Shown here piece after piece: positions 1 to 7,909 of a stretch of DNA of 64,000 nt (positions are counted from its first letter, which is position 1; each line of letters begins with the position of its first letter). The notes beneath the pieces are model-generated. The model worked only from the letters and a program-made list of their open reading frames with translations, searched no databases and was not told the origin of the DNA. Location of the stretch: positions 1 to 64,000 of the forward strand of contig SSGX01000043.1 of assembly GCA_008017155.1 (NCBI GenBank), given 5' to 3'. The DNA is from Neisseriales bacterium (lineage in GTDB: Bacteria > Pseudomonadota > Gammaproteobacteria > Burkholderiales > UBA11063). The translations under genes were made by a program, and so were the position numbers.

Positions 1-1
1 A

Positions 2-196
2 TCAAATTTACTGATAAAATTGGAAAAGGCTGGCAAAATTGATGAAATTGAAAAGCTCAAGCGTATTTCACCAATTGCTTGGGCACATATTAATATTTAT
101 GGACGTTATGAATTTAACAAGGAATTTTTAAATATGGAGTTTAATGAACTTATCAAGCTGATGAGCCTTGATAATATTAAGTTTGAAGAAAACTAG
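2..196 (+). pseudogene. Tn3-family transposase, C-terminal fragment (5' part outside window)
   Basis: The frame is open from the window edge to a TAG stop at 194-196 and encodes 64 residues. It contains a segment reading SPIAWAHINIYGRYEF, which matches the conserved C-terminus of Tn3-family DDE transposases (pattern PxAWxHINxxGRYxF). The enzyme carries out replicative transposition of a Tn3-type element. Only the end is visible, so it cannot be told here whether the gene is intact upstream. No convincing terminal inverted repeat with a CCCC edge was found after the stop. The family call is fairly sure because the motif is distinctive. Confidence 0.8.
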
Positions 197-199
197 GTT

Positions 200-817
200 T
201 CAAAATTTTACACTTTTGAGGGGTTGGGTGAAAACACCCAATAAGAGTTTAAAAATCCAAAGTATTCTAACTTTACCATCCTTTATTTTTAATGAACTAT
301 TAGGGATTTTTTCAATAAAATCAATAATGTATTGAAATTCAGCTTCAGTTAAGTATTTACTTTGTTTTACAAGGGAGTTATACGTTATGCTGTCGTTTTT
401 TATTTTAAAGAAGAATGGGTTATATTCAAGCATATTAGAGTGAAAGAGATATTTGAACATGCTTTTTATTACTAAAAGGTTGGAATATACTGATTTATTG
501 GATAATGATTTCTGGAAGGGTTTCCAATCAGGATCACTAAACTTTTTTCGGTGAATATTACACCAGTCCGGATCTGGAGCTTTAATAAATTCGGAATAAC
601 TCAATAAGTAGTACTTATTGATAGTTTTAAGTGTTAAACCGTTGTATTTTAGCCATAGATAGAATCTAAGTACAATTACTCGGTATGTCACAAATGTATT
701 ATAGCAGTATTTATATTCACGTAACCATATGATAATACATCGAAGATCATTATCAATAGGTACTGTTCTATTTGAAATTTTGAATATTATAAACAAATCA
801 GGAATAGTTATACTCAT
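200..817 (-). pseudogene. truncated tyrosine recombinase (phage-integrase family), N-terminal part only
   Basis: The product of 205 residues has a SAM-like DNA-binding N-domain (about residues 25-135) and then the start of a catalytic domain: KYLTEAEFQ followed by a helix ending RILWIFKLLLG near residue 195. It stops before the R...HxxR...Y catalytic residues. The last roughly 12 residues look like unrelated readthrough. Integrases with similar segments (a conserved tryptophan followed by a PxWxPF-like and an LSxxS segment) are linked to Tn3-type and plasmid elements. The gene lies tail to tail with the transposase remnant, with 3 bp between stops. The most likely history is that transposon DNA cut off the 3' half. 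As it stands it should be catalytically dead. Confidence 0.65.
224..241. repeat. short perfect hairpin at the transposon/integrase junction
   Basis: The arms TTGGGTG and CACCCAA form a perfect 7-bp stem around an AAAA loop. It lies inside the abnormal 3' end of the truncated integrase, close to where integrase-like sequence stops. It may be part of the mobile-element end, but it does not match a known Tn3 inverted repeat that I can name. Confidence 0.4.
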
Positions 818-1125
818 TATTTTTACCCCAAAATTTAGAGTGTAACTAATGAATTATTTTTAATTATTCCTAATTATGAAATAATAGGCTAAGATTATTT
901 TGATAATGATAAAAATAAGATATTATATAATGATTTATTTACATGAAAATAAAATTTGTAGTAGAATGATAGGAGTTTGAGTGTCAAACGATAACTAATT
1001 TGCGATGTGGAGTTTGGGCTTATATCTAACTCCACTCGTAAATTTTATACATTGTCATTAGATTACAAAAGTACTGGTAATACTTTTATAGTCTGCTTAA
1101 CCCTTAGGAAAGAAGGATCTGCATT

Positions 1126-1266
1126 ATGCTCAATGATCAGCATAATTATATCATATCGTCTGCAAATTGCAACAATATTTCTTTAGATAATTTGTATAAA
1201 AATGACTACAATACACCCAATAATAAAATTCACTATTATAACAATAATAGTGAATTTATTATTTAA
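1126..1266 (+). CDS. possible small ORF, 46 aa, unknown
   Basis: An ATG preceded by a good ribosome-binding site (AGAAGG, 8 nt upstream) opens a 46-codon frame ending in TAA. The predicted peptide is Asn-rich, polar and low in complexity, with no signal peptide or membrane segment. Its 3' third coincides with a perfect 14-bp inverted repeat (1226-1257), so this stretch may instead be RNA structure that is open by chance. The only argument for translation is the Shine-Dalgarno sequence. Confidence 0.25.
   Translation: MLNDQHNYIISSANCNNISLDNLYKNDYNTPNNKIHYYNNNSEFII
1226..1257 (+). terminator. strong hairpin, possible terminator
   Basis: A perfect 14-bp stem (core TTCACTATTAT / ATAATAGTGAA) closes on an AACA loop and is followed by a T-rich stretch (TTATTATTT). 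The stem is AT-rich, so it may act as a weak terminator or as a binding site. Confidence 0.4.
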
Positions 1267-1304
1267 ATATTATTTCATATTTGTACAGTTTATGAAATAA
1301 TATT
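1266..1304. repeat. 14-bp perfect inverted repeat upstream of the cupin gene
   Basis: The arms AATATTATTTCATA and TATGAAATAATATT are separated by 11 nt. It begins 8 bp after the preceding hairpin and lies about 75 bp before the next gene. It could be an operator or an RNA hairpin. Confidence 0.45.
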
Positions 1305-1315
1305 GTCAGGCTATC

Positions 1316-1329
1316 ATAATCATGATTAT
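1316..1329. promoter_or_regulatory. 14-bp perfect palindrome, candidate operator
   Basis: ATAATCATGATTAT is self-complementary without a spacer and lies about 50 bp before the start of the bicupin gene. That position suits a homodimeric regulator. No regulator gene adjoins it. Confidence 0.35.
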
Positions 1330-1380
1330 CTTTATTGTATAGAATCAGAAATTAAATAATCCCACATGGAGTAAAAAAAA

Positions 1381-2283
1381 ATGAATGAAAAATTTGATAA
1401 TGGTCACTATTTAGAATACACTTCAGCGGCTAATCCGCGGATGCCAGCCATACTTCCTCGCGTAATGCTGCCTGACTTTAGTTTTACAAAAACAGCAATT
1501 ACCTCGGTTGATCTCTCCAAAGAACTAGTTACCGACTATCGTGCAACAACGCCCAATTGTTTAGCTAGTTTTATAACTATCTTGGCTAATGAGAGCACTA
1601 ATTGTACGGCAAATGCTACCTCACATTTATTTGTAGTGATTGCGGGTGCCGGAACGGCTAAATTTGCAGATGGTGAAATGAGCTGGAAAGAACGAGATGT
1701 TTTTGCTATTCCCAGTGGAGCAAAAGATATTTTACTTAGCGCAAGTGCAAATTCTGTATTATATTGGGTTAATGATGAGCCAATATTAAGTTACCTAGGA
1801 GTTAGCCCACACAAACAGATTTTTGCCCCGACTTTATTCCCCTCGGAGAAAATTATAGCTTTTGCCAATCAGTTTAATCAGGATGAAAAAGCACAAATGC
1901 GTAATCGAAATGGTGTTCTATTGGGTAATGATGCTTGTCCATTAACCAAAACGGTTACTCCTAGCCTATGGGCGTTATTTAATGTAATTGAGCCGCATTC
2001 AACTCAATTACCGCATCGACACAATTCAGTTGCGCTAGATTTAAGCCTTAGTGCTAAAGCTGGAGTTTATACCCTTATGGGACCTGAATTGGATGAAGAT
2101 GGCAAGATAAAGAATGCTCAACGTTTTGACTGGGGAAATGGTGTAGGATTTATTACGCCTCCAGGCTGGTGGCATGCACATATTAATGAATCCGATGAAC
2201 AAGCAATCGTTTTACCAGTTCAGGATGCTGGACTTCAGACATATATGCGAACTTTATTTATCCAGTTTAGCTCGAAAAGGTAA
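1381..2283 (+). CDS. bicupin protein, gentisate 1,2-dioxygenase-like
   Basis: The 300-residue product has two cupin barrels (about 60-130 and 195-275), the layout of gentisate and 1-hydroxy-2-naphthoate dioxygenases, which open aromatic rings using Fe(II). The second cupin has PHRH (His212, His214) and WWHAH (His265, His267), which could bind metal. The first cupin shows no HxH pair. Gentisate dioxygenases usually bind iron in the N-terminal cupin and are about 340-380 residues long, so substrate and activity are uncertain. The start follows a GGAG at 1369-1372. No other aromatic-degradation gene is adjacent, so a cupin of unknown substrate is an equally safe name. Confidence 0.7.
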   Translation: MNEKFDNGHYLEYTSAANPRMPAILPRVMLPDFSFTKTAITSVDLSKELVTDYRATTPNCLASFITILANESTNCTANATSHLFVVIAGAGTAKFADGEMSWKERDVFAIPSGAKDILLSASANSVLYWVNDEPILSYLGVSPHKQIFAPTLFPSEKIIAFANQFNQDEKAQMRNRNGVLLGNDACPLTKTVTPSLWALFNVIEPHSTQLPHRHNSVALDLSLSAKAGVYTLMGPELDEDGKIKNAQRFDWGNGVGFITPPGWWHAHINESDEQAIVLPVQDAGLQTYMRTLFIQFSSKR

Positions 2284-2294
2284 ATAGCTTAAGC

Positions 2295-2531
2295 ATGAAT
2301 GATAGCGACAATATTCACATAAAAAATCTGGTAAACTCGATTAAATTGATGTCTGGTTTTAACAAAAACATGGCAATTGGAATTAAAAACCTTAATTCTG
2401 AGCGTATCTATTTACCTGAATATTGTCGCTATCTCTTTAAGCTAGAAAAAGATGTATCTAGTTTGGTTTCAATTTGGTTGGCCAAACTACCTTACTATTT
2501 TTTAGTAAAATTCATTGTACTATTTAACTAG
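2295..2531 (+). pseudogene. short ORF resembling the start of a PAS-type sensor domain; probable remnant
   Basis: The product of 78 residues begins 11 bp after the cupin stop, with a weak ribosome-binding site. A central segment reading roughly IGIKNLNSERIYLPEYCRYLF resembles the N-terminal sensor part of the regulator at 20597-21343, where a short strand is followed by S-x-(K/R)-I/Y and a P/S-x-Y turn. There is no DNA-binding domain and the last 20 residues are hydrophobic and unrelated. It overlaps the next gene tail to tail by 3 bp. It may be a decayed PAS/LuxR-type regulator or a real small protein; the similarity was judged by eye. Confidence 0.35.
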
Positions 2532-3130
2532 ATTCTGTCAGACATTTTAGATTGGATTCGTTTCTGCATTACCAACGATACAGTTGCCCAATCCTGATCA
2601 GTAACCGCAAATACCAACGAATCACGCACCCTGCCAGATTGAGTAATTGCATGGCGTCTTAATATACCTTCATGAATAAACCCAAGTTTTAGCATAGCTT
2701 GCTTTGATTTTTCATTAAGCGCATCCGTTTTCCATTGCACTCGATTAAAGCCAAGCTTATTTATCAGGTGGTCAATAAGTAGATATTTATTTAATGGATT
2801 ATAGCCACTACCCTGATATTCTTTAGCTAGCCAACTTGACCCCATTTCTAGGCGCTTATGTCTGAAGCTAATTTCATATAAAGAACTAGTACCAATGATC
2901 TTTTTTGTTTTATTATCAATAATTACTAGTAATGCCAGACTTTTCTTCGCTACTTCGGCAAGTTTTTCATTAACAAAATCATCGCAACTCTCATACTGAG
3001 TAAAAAACCAAGTAAAAAACTCTGAATCAAATATTGCCCTCAACCCATCAAGATCACTATCACGATAATTACGAATAGTAACTAATTCATGCTGAATATG
3101 AATATTCTGTAAGTTTTCAAAAGTAATCAT
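2528..3130 (-). CDS. GNAT acetyltransferase, RimJ/RimL type
   Basis: The product of 200 residues has the order of a RimJ/RimL-type N-acetyltransferase: TIRNYRDSDLDGL near the start, a central strand with IIGTSSLYEI, the acetyl-CoA loop region EYQGSGYNPLNKYLL (about 123-137), then VQWKTDALNEKSKQAMLKLGF and EGILRRH (about 150-180). Proteins of this group acetylate N-terminal or small-molecule amines, and the substrate cannot be read from the sequence. The usual Q/RxxGxG/A is present in altered form (QGSGYN). The gene stands alone, convergent with the short ORF before it. Confidence 0.85.
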   Translation of the reverse strand: MITFENLQNIHIQHELVTIRNYRDSDLDGLRAIFDSEFFTWFFTQYESCDDFVNEKLAEVAKKSLALLVIIDNKTKKIIGTSSLYEISFRHKRLEMGSSWLAKEYQGSGYNPLNKYLLIDHLINKLGFNRVQWKTDALNEKSKQAMLKLGFIHEGILRRHAITQSGRVRDSLVFAVTDQDWATVSLVMQKRIQSKMSDRI

Positions 3131-3170
3131 TTAACATCCTAAACATTGAATTTTCACTTAATTAATTGCC

Positions 3171-4445
3171 CTAGCCCAGCGTTGGCTCCAAGTTCCTTAA
3201 CACCACTTTCAATGAAATATAACCAATAAGCGAAGAAAAAGCATACATAAAAACAACCGCAATTGCCGCACCATTAATTGAATAATACTTAACCATCAAA
3301 TAGGTAACAATAATATTTACTACTAGTATAAATCCCGTTAAATAAAAGCTAAGTCTGGCTTTACCCATTGCTGCAAGAATGTTACCATTAATGGTCCTAA
3401 AGGATGCGATTATCCAGTACCCAAAACTAATAATCTGAAATGGCAATATACTATCCTGATAACTCTTACCAAAGATTACTAAAATTAATGGCTTGGCAAG
3501 CAAAATAAGAAAAAAGCTAGTACTAGCACTAAAAGCAAACATTCTTAAAAAGATGTAACGCGATAATTGTCTTATCTTAGTTGGATCATGCGCATTTTTG
3601 GCAAATTCAGGGTAAAAATAATTTACCGCAATATTTGGAATAAAATTAATTGCAAACGGAATTATCGTGGCTACCCGGTAGCTCGCAATTAATTGCGGTT
3701 CCTTAACTATATAACTGATAATTATTATATCCAATACAAATAACAGTCCAGAAAAAGCATTAGCTAGCGTAGTAAAAAAAGAATAACTGATAAATTGCTT
3801 TCGATTAATCAAGCTAGTATCTTTTTTGGCAAAACCGATAATAGCAGGAAGCTTAAATTTCCAACTTGAAAATATCAGCATAACAACATAAGCAATATAA
3901 GTAAAATAGATCAGTCCATAGAGGTGAAATAGCATAATCCCAGCTATATTCGCTAATAAGAGTAAGCTATTATTAATAATAAGAAAGTAACCCTGTATTC
4001 GATTTTGCCCACTGGCACGCAAATATGCCTGAAAAATATCGATATATAATCTGCCAACTGGAAGTAATGCCATCGTCAGTAAAATTGGGCGCGCTGCCGG
4101 AATTGGTAAGGGAAAAATTAAAGCATAAGCAATAATAAACAGCGCAATAAGGAGGTTGAAAAAAATACCAACTTTGAACGCAAACTGAAGAACAGCAACT
4201 CTTTCAAATTGGTCTTTTGCCCTACTTACATACTGAAGCACTCCACTCGCTGCACCAAAGCCGTTTAGTAAGAGAAATAGTGAGATGATATTAAAAGCAA
4301 AGGTATAGACACCAAAATCATGTTTCCCTAATAGTCGAACATAGATAATTGAGCCACAGAAAGTAATTAAGTAAGAAAAGATATTGGCAAAAAGCGTAAA
4401 GAAAAATTCGCCTTTTAGTTTATTGACAATTTTTGGCAATGACAT
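3171..4445 (-). CDS. polysaccharide flippase (Wzx/MATE-like)
   Basis: The product of 424 residues is very hydrophobic, with about twelve predicted membrane helices and the N-terminal pattern FTLFANIFSYLITFCGSIIYVRLLG typical of the polysaccharide biosynthesis (RfbX/Wzx) family. These proteins flip undecaprenyl-linked glycans across the inner membrane. It ends a minus-strand run with a GT4 glycosyltransferase and a hexapeptide acetyltransferase, and the PglL-like ligase at 7910-9742 is on the same strand. This supports a role in O-antigen or protein-linked glycan export. The exact glycan is unknown. Confidence 0.85.
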   Translation of the reverse strand: MSLPKIVNKLKGEFFFTLFANIFSYLITFCGSIIYVRLLGKHDFGVYTFAFNIISLFLLLNGFGAASGVLQYVSRAKDQFERVAVLQFAFKVGIFFNLLIALFIIAYALIFPLPIPAARPILLTMALLPVGRLYIDIFQAYLRASGQNRIQGYFLIINNSLLLLANIAGIMLFHLYGLIYFTYIAYVVMLIFSSWKFKLPAIIGFAKKDTSLINRKQFISYSFFTTLANAFSGLLFVLDIIIISYIVKEPQLIASYRVATIIPFAINFIPNIAVNYFYPEFAKNAHDPTKIRQLSRYIFLRMFAFSASTSFFLILLAKPLILVIFGKSYQDSILPFQIISFGYWIIASFRTINGNILAAMGKARLSFYLTGFILVVNIIVTYLMVKYYSINGAAIAVVFMYAFSSLIGYISLKVVLRNLEPTLG

Positions 4446-4462
4446 TTGAATAAACCTAAAAT

Positions 4463-5524
4463 CTATTGATATAATTCAATAAATTTATTAATATTACATT
4501 TTAGCGTTGCCTTATTTTCTATCAACTGATAATTGAAATCATATAAATTCCGATAATCTTCAGGATTATCCGCTATTTTCACAGCTTTAATAATTTCAAG
4601 CTGTAGTTCATTAATATTAACAGAAATAAAGCCATTATAATCATTAATCACCCACTCCAGATTCGCTGGTAAATTCGATAAAACCGGGACACAGCCATAC
4701 GCCATGGCTTCGAGAAGACTTGATGCAGTACCATCACTTTCTGGAACTGAAACAAATATTTTAGCTATTTTATAGTAATCGACCAGCTCTTTATATGGAA
4801 TCATGCCAGTAAAGTGGATATTATCTACAACTCCAAGCTTCTGGGCTAACTTACGTAAATTATCACTTTCTTCGCCACCTGCGGCTACTATTAGTTGATA
4901 ATCAGCATCCAGCAGTTGATTATTTATTAAGCCAGCAAAAGCACTAATAATCTTATCAATCCGATATAGTGGTTTATGTAATCGATTTGATAGAATCACT
5001 TTCTTTTTATTGCTAATAATCTGCTTTAATGGTAGCTCTTGGATTCCAAAATTAATCGTATGAATCGGCTTGGTAACCCCGTTTAGTAATTGATTGATTA
5101 CCCCCGACATATACAATGAATCTGAGGTAATAACATCTGCATTTATTAGACTATATCTAACTATTCTAGCAAGAATCCGGCTCTCTTTGGGCAACAGAAG
5201 AACATCCGATCCCCAGGCGGTTAGGATTGTTTTTGGCTTAAATTTTAAGCTTCGGATGGCACGTAAGCTATGCCAGGCATAACTATTTGCTTGATGAATA
5301 TGGACAATCTCCGGCTTTTCAATATTTAGTATCTCGGCAATCTGTTTTTTAGCTTTGATATTACTTAGGGCAAAATTAATTTGATATTGTTTTAAACTAG
5401 TAAATTCTGGCATTTGCAGGTTTGTAATAATCGCGACTTCATAATTACTATTATCAAGTATTCCTTGAATAAATCTTTTACAATGGATTGAATTAGAGCC
5501 AATTACTATAAGCTTACTAGTCAT
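4463..5524 (-). CDS. glycosyltransferase family 4 (GT-B fold)
   Basis: The product of 353 residues starts with a Rossmann strand (KLIVIGSNSIHCKRFIQGIL) and has the GT4 C-terminal signature SVPESDGTASSLLEAMAYG (about 258-276), where the EX7E-type glutamates contact the nucleotide sugar. The N-domain contains PEIVHIHQAN and AWGSDVLLLP, common in cell-wall GT4 enzymes. It probably adds a sugar to a lipid-linked glycan at the cytoplasmic face. It overlaps the upstream acetyltransferase gene by 8 bp and is followed 17 bp later by the flippase gene, so the three are likely co-transcribed. Confidence 0.9.
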   Translation of the reverse strand: MTSKLIVIGSNSIHCKRFIQGILDNSNYEVAIITNLQMPEFTSLKQYQINFALSNIKAKKQIAEILNIEKPEIVHIHQANSYAWHSLRAIRSLKFKPKTILTAWGSDVLLLPKESRILARIVRYSLINADVITSDSLYMSGVINQLLNGVTKPIHTINFGIQELPLKQIISNKKKVILSNRLHKPLYRIDKIISAFAGLINNQLLDADYQLIVAAGGEESDNLRKLAQKLGVVDNIHFTGMIPYKELVDYYKIAKIFVSVPESDGTASSLLEAMAYGCVPVLSNLPANLEWVINDYNGFISVNINELQLEIIKAVKIADNPEDYRNLYDFNYQLIENKATLKCNINKFIELYQ

Positions 5525-6095
5525 TTGCCCATTCCGTATAATACTCTGCTAGTTCAGGATATTCATTAAGTAGCTTACTGTCTTTTACCCGAGTATCGCC
5601 AACAACTTGTGCTGGATTCCCGGCAATTATTGCAAAATCAGGAAACTCACCTTTTACTAGAGTATAAGCAGTAACTAGTGAACCTTTGCCAATTTTACTT
5701 CCCGGCATTACTAGCGAATGCGCACCAATAAAAGTATATTTACCAATTATTACCTCACCAGTAATATACCCTTTATGGCGACCATTATACTGAATATAGT
5801 GTTTGCCGTAGAGTCGAACAGATTGATGCGATGAGTGAGTAAGAATACTGATAAAATTAGAAATCTGGCATCCTTCACCAATCGTAATGCGATTACTAGC
5901 ATCAAGAATATTATAATGCCCAATAAAAACATTATCAGCAATATTAAGATTCTCAGGGTTTACAATATTCACTGTATTACTAATGCGAGTTTTTGCCAGA
6001 TAAGTACCATCAAAAGAAGTATAGCCAAGCACCATTCTTGGCCTGGCTATATATTTGTTTAACAGGTTTAAGAATTGCCAGACAAATTTCTTCAT
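5517..6095 (-). CDS. hexapeptide-repeat acyltransferase (WbbJ/LbH family)
   Basis: The product of 192 residues has left-handed beta-helix hexapeptide repeats (for example INPENLNIADNVFIGHYNIL, ITIGEGCQISNF and VIIGKYTFIGAHSLVMPG) and the closing IIAGNPAQVVG typical of sugar O-acetyltransferases. His91 or His94 (THSSH) is a candidate catalytic base. It probably acetylates a sugar of the surface glycan made with its neighbours. It is 9 bp downstream of clpX and overlaps the glycosyltransferase gene by 8 bp. Confidence 0.85.
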   Translation of the reverse strand: MKKFVWQFLNLLNKYIARPRMVLGYTSFDGTYLAKTRISNTVNIVNPENLNIADNVFIGHYNILDASNRITIGEGCQISNFISILTHSSHQSVRLYGKHYIQYNGRHKGYITGEVIIGKYTFIGAHSLVMPGSKIGKGSLVTAYTLVKGEFPDFAIIAGNPAQVVGDTRVKDSKLLNEYPELAEYYTEWAND

Positions 6096-6104
6096 TAACG
6101 AGGC

Positions 6105-7298
6105 CTAAATCATCTCTGGAGTTATAACGACCTTCTCAGATTGAAGTTCTGGTAAATCATACATTTTTTCCAAAAGCAGATTTTCCATGATTGAACGTAA
6201 GCCACGAGCACCAGTTTTGCGTGCCAAAGCTTTTTTAGCAACCGCTTTAATTGCACCATCAGCAAACTCAAGATTTACATTATGTAAATTAAAGATTTTC
6301 TGATATTGTTTAACTAAGGCATTTTTCGGTTGAGTTAAGATTTCTACTAATGCATCTTCGTCTAATTCCTGCAAAATTGCATGAACAGGCAAGCGCCCGA
6401 TAAACTCAGGAATCAAACCAAAACGTACCAGATCCGATGGCTCAGTATCTTTTAAAAATTGGTTTTTACTTATAACATCAGATTTGCTATTTACTTGTGC
6501 ACCAAAGCCAATACCCGATTTTTCGGTACGCATTTGAATAATTTTCTCTAGACCATCAAACGCACCACCACAAATAAATAGGATTTCGCTAGTATCAAGC
6601 TGAATCATTTCCTTACCGGGATGCTTACGTCCGCCTTGAGGTGGAACATTAGCAACTGTCCCCTCAACTAGCTTTAACAATGCCTGCTGAACGCCTTCAC
6701 CAGATACATCACGAGTGATTGATGGATTCTCACTTTTTCGCGCAATTTTATCAATTTCATCGATATAAACAATCCCGTGCCGAGCTTTTTCAACATCATA
6801 ATCACAATTTTGCAATAATCTGGTCAAGACATTTTCAACATCATCACCAACATAACCAGCTTCAGTTAAAGTGGTAGCATCGGCTATCGCAAATGGAACA
6901 TCAAGAAATTTAGCAAGTGTTTGTGCTAAAAGTGTTTTACCTGACCCGGTTGGACCTATTAGCAAAATATTACTTTTAGCTAGCTCAATATCATCTTCGC
7001 TTTGTTTATTGGAGCGCACTCGGTGAAAATGATTATATACCGCAACGGACAAAATCTTCTTTGCGTGTTCCTGCCCGATTACATACTTATCCAGTTCGGA
7101 ATTTATTTCACGCGGGGTAGGAATTGGTTTTTCAACTTCAACTGCTTCTTGAGCATTTATATCCTTATCATCAGGCGCTGATTTTAAAATCTCACCGCAT
7201 TGTTTGATACACTCATCACAAATAAAACCTTGTTGTCCAGCGATCAAATGCTTAACTTGATTTTCCAGTTTACCACAAAATGAACATTTTTTTGTCAT
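6105..7298 (-). CDS. clpX: ATP-dependent Clp protease ATP-binding subunit ClpX
   Basis: The product of 397 residues is slightly short for the family (about 410-425). It has the four-Cys zinc-binding domain at residues 5-35 (CSFC, CDEC), Walker A GPTGSGKT, pore loop GYVGDDV, Walker B IVYIDEID, the ISRGFGL-region equivalent [10 protein letters not shown], and sensor-2 GARGLRS. ClpX unfolds tagged proteins and feeds them to ClpP in the cytoplasm. It lies 2 bp downstream of clpP, the usual order, but the trigger-factor gene that often precedes clpP is absent and a membrane ligase gene takes its place. Confidence 0.98.
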   Translation of the reverse strand: MTKKCSFCGKLENQVKHLIAGQQGFICDECIKQCGEILKSAPDDKDINAQEAVEVEKPIPTPREINSELDKYVIGQEHAKKILSVAVYNHFHRVRSNKQSEDDIELAKSNILLIGPTGSGKTLLAQTLAKFLDVPFAIADATTLTEAGYVGDDVENVLTRLLQNCDYDVEKARHGIVYIDEIDKIARKSENPSITRDVSGEGVQQALLKLVEGTVANVPPQGGRKHPGKEMIQLDTSEILFICGGAFDGLEKIIQMRTEKSGIGFGAQVNSKSDVISKNQFLKDTEPSDLVRFGLIPEFIGRLPVHAILQELDEDALVEILTQPKNALVKQYQKIFNLHNVNLEFADGAIKAVAKKALARKTGARGLRSIMENLLLEKMYDLPELQSEKVVITPEMI

Positions 7299-7300
7299 GC

Positions 7301-7906
7301 TTACTCCATTTCTCGGCGATTACTTAAAACCTTATCAATCAAACCATAATCTACTGATTCTTGACTGGTCATAAAGTTATCTCGGTCTGTATCACGTTCA
7401 ACTTCTTCGATACTCCGACCAGTATGTTTTGCTAGCATTTCATTTAATTGGCGTTTCATAAAAAGGATATTTTTAGCATGAATTTCAATATCCGATGCTT
7501 GCCCTCTAAAACCGCCAAGTGGCTGGTGTATCATAACCCGTGAATTAGGTAATGCAAAACGTTTACCTTTAGTACCAGCAGACAATAAAAATGCCCCCAT
7601 ACTACAAGCCTGACCAATACATAAAGTACTTACATCACACTTAATAAAATTCATAGTGTCATAAATTGACATCCCGGCTGTTACTGATCCTCCTGGTGAA
7701 TTTATATAAAAATAAATATCTTTATCCGGGTTCTCAGCTTCCAGAAATAGCATTTGCGCAACTACCAAATTGGCTGTCTGGTCGTTAACCTCTCCAACCA
7801 AAAATATTATTCTATCTCTTAATAAGCGCGAATAAATATCAAAAGATCGTTCACCTCTAGCGCTCTGCTCTACTACTACCGGAACTAGATTATTCATTTC
7901 CAACAT
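7301..7906 (-). CDS. clpP: ATP-dependent Clp protease proteolytic subunit ClpP
   Basis: The product of 201 residues is full length. The catalytic triad is Ser102 (in CSMGAFLL), His127 (in MIHQPLGG) and Asp176 (in RDNFM). [10 protein letters not shown] forms the conserved oxyanion-side loop. ClpP forms the double-heptamer proteolytic chamber that works with ClpX, encoded 2 bp downstream. The ATG at 7906 has AAGG 9 nt upstream. A second ATG four codons in is also possible. Confidence 0.98.
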   Translation of the reverse strand: MLEMNNLVPVVVEQSARGERSFDIYSRLLRDRIIFLVGEVNDQTANLVVAQMLFLEAENPDKDIYFYINSPGGSVTAGMSIYDTMNFIKCDVSTLCIGQACSMGAFLLSAGTKGKRFALPNSRVMIHQPLGGFRGQASDIEIHAKNILFMKRQLNEMLAKHTGRSIEEVERDTDRDNFMTSQESVDYGLIDKVLSNRREME

Positions 7907-7909
7907 ACT

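Larger units (their letters stand above)
818..1380. other. long intergenic region with several inverted repeats
   Basis: This 563-bp stretch has no sizeable gene. It holds a bulged hairpin (arms at 1003-1014 and 1028-1038, core GTGGAGTT / AACTCCAC), a 14-bp perfect inverted repeat with a 4-nt loop (1226-1239 / 1244-1257), a second 14-bp perfect inverted repeat with an 11-nt loop (1266-1279 / 1291-1304) and a 14-bp perfect palindrome (1316-1329) ahead of the cupin gene. A possible 46-codon ORF lies at 1126-1266. The region may hold a terminator, an operator or an RNA. None of these is a recognised family. Confidence 0.5.
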
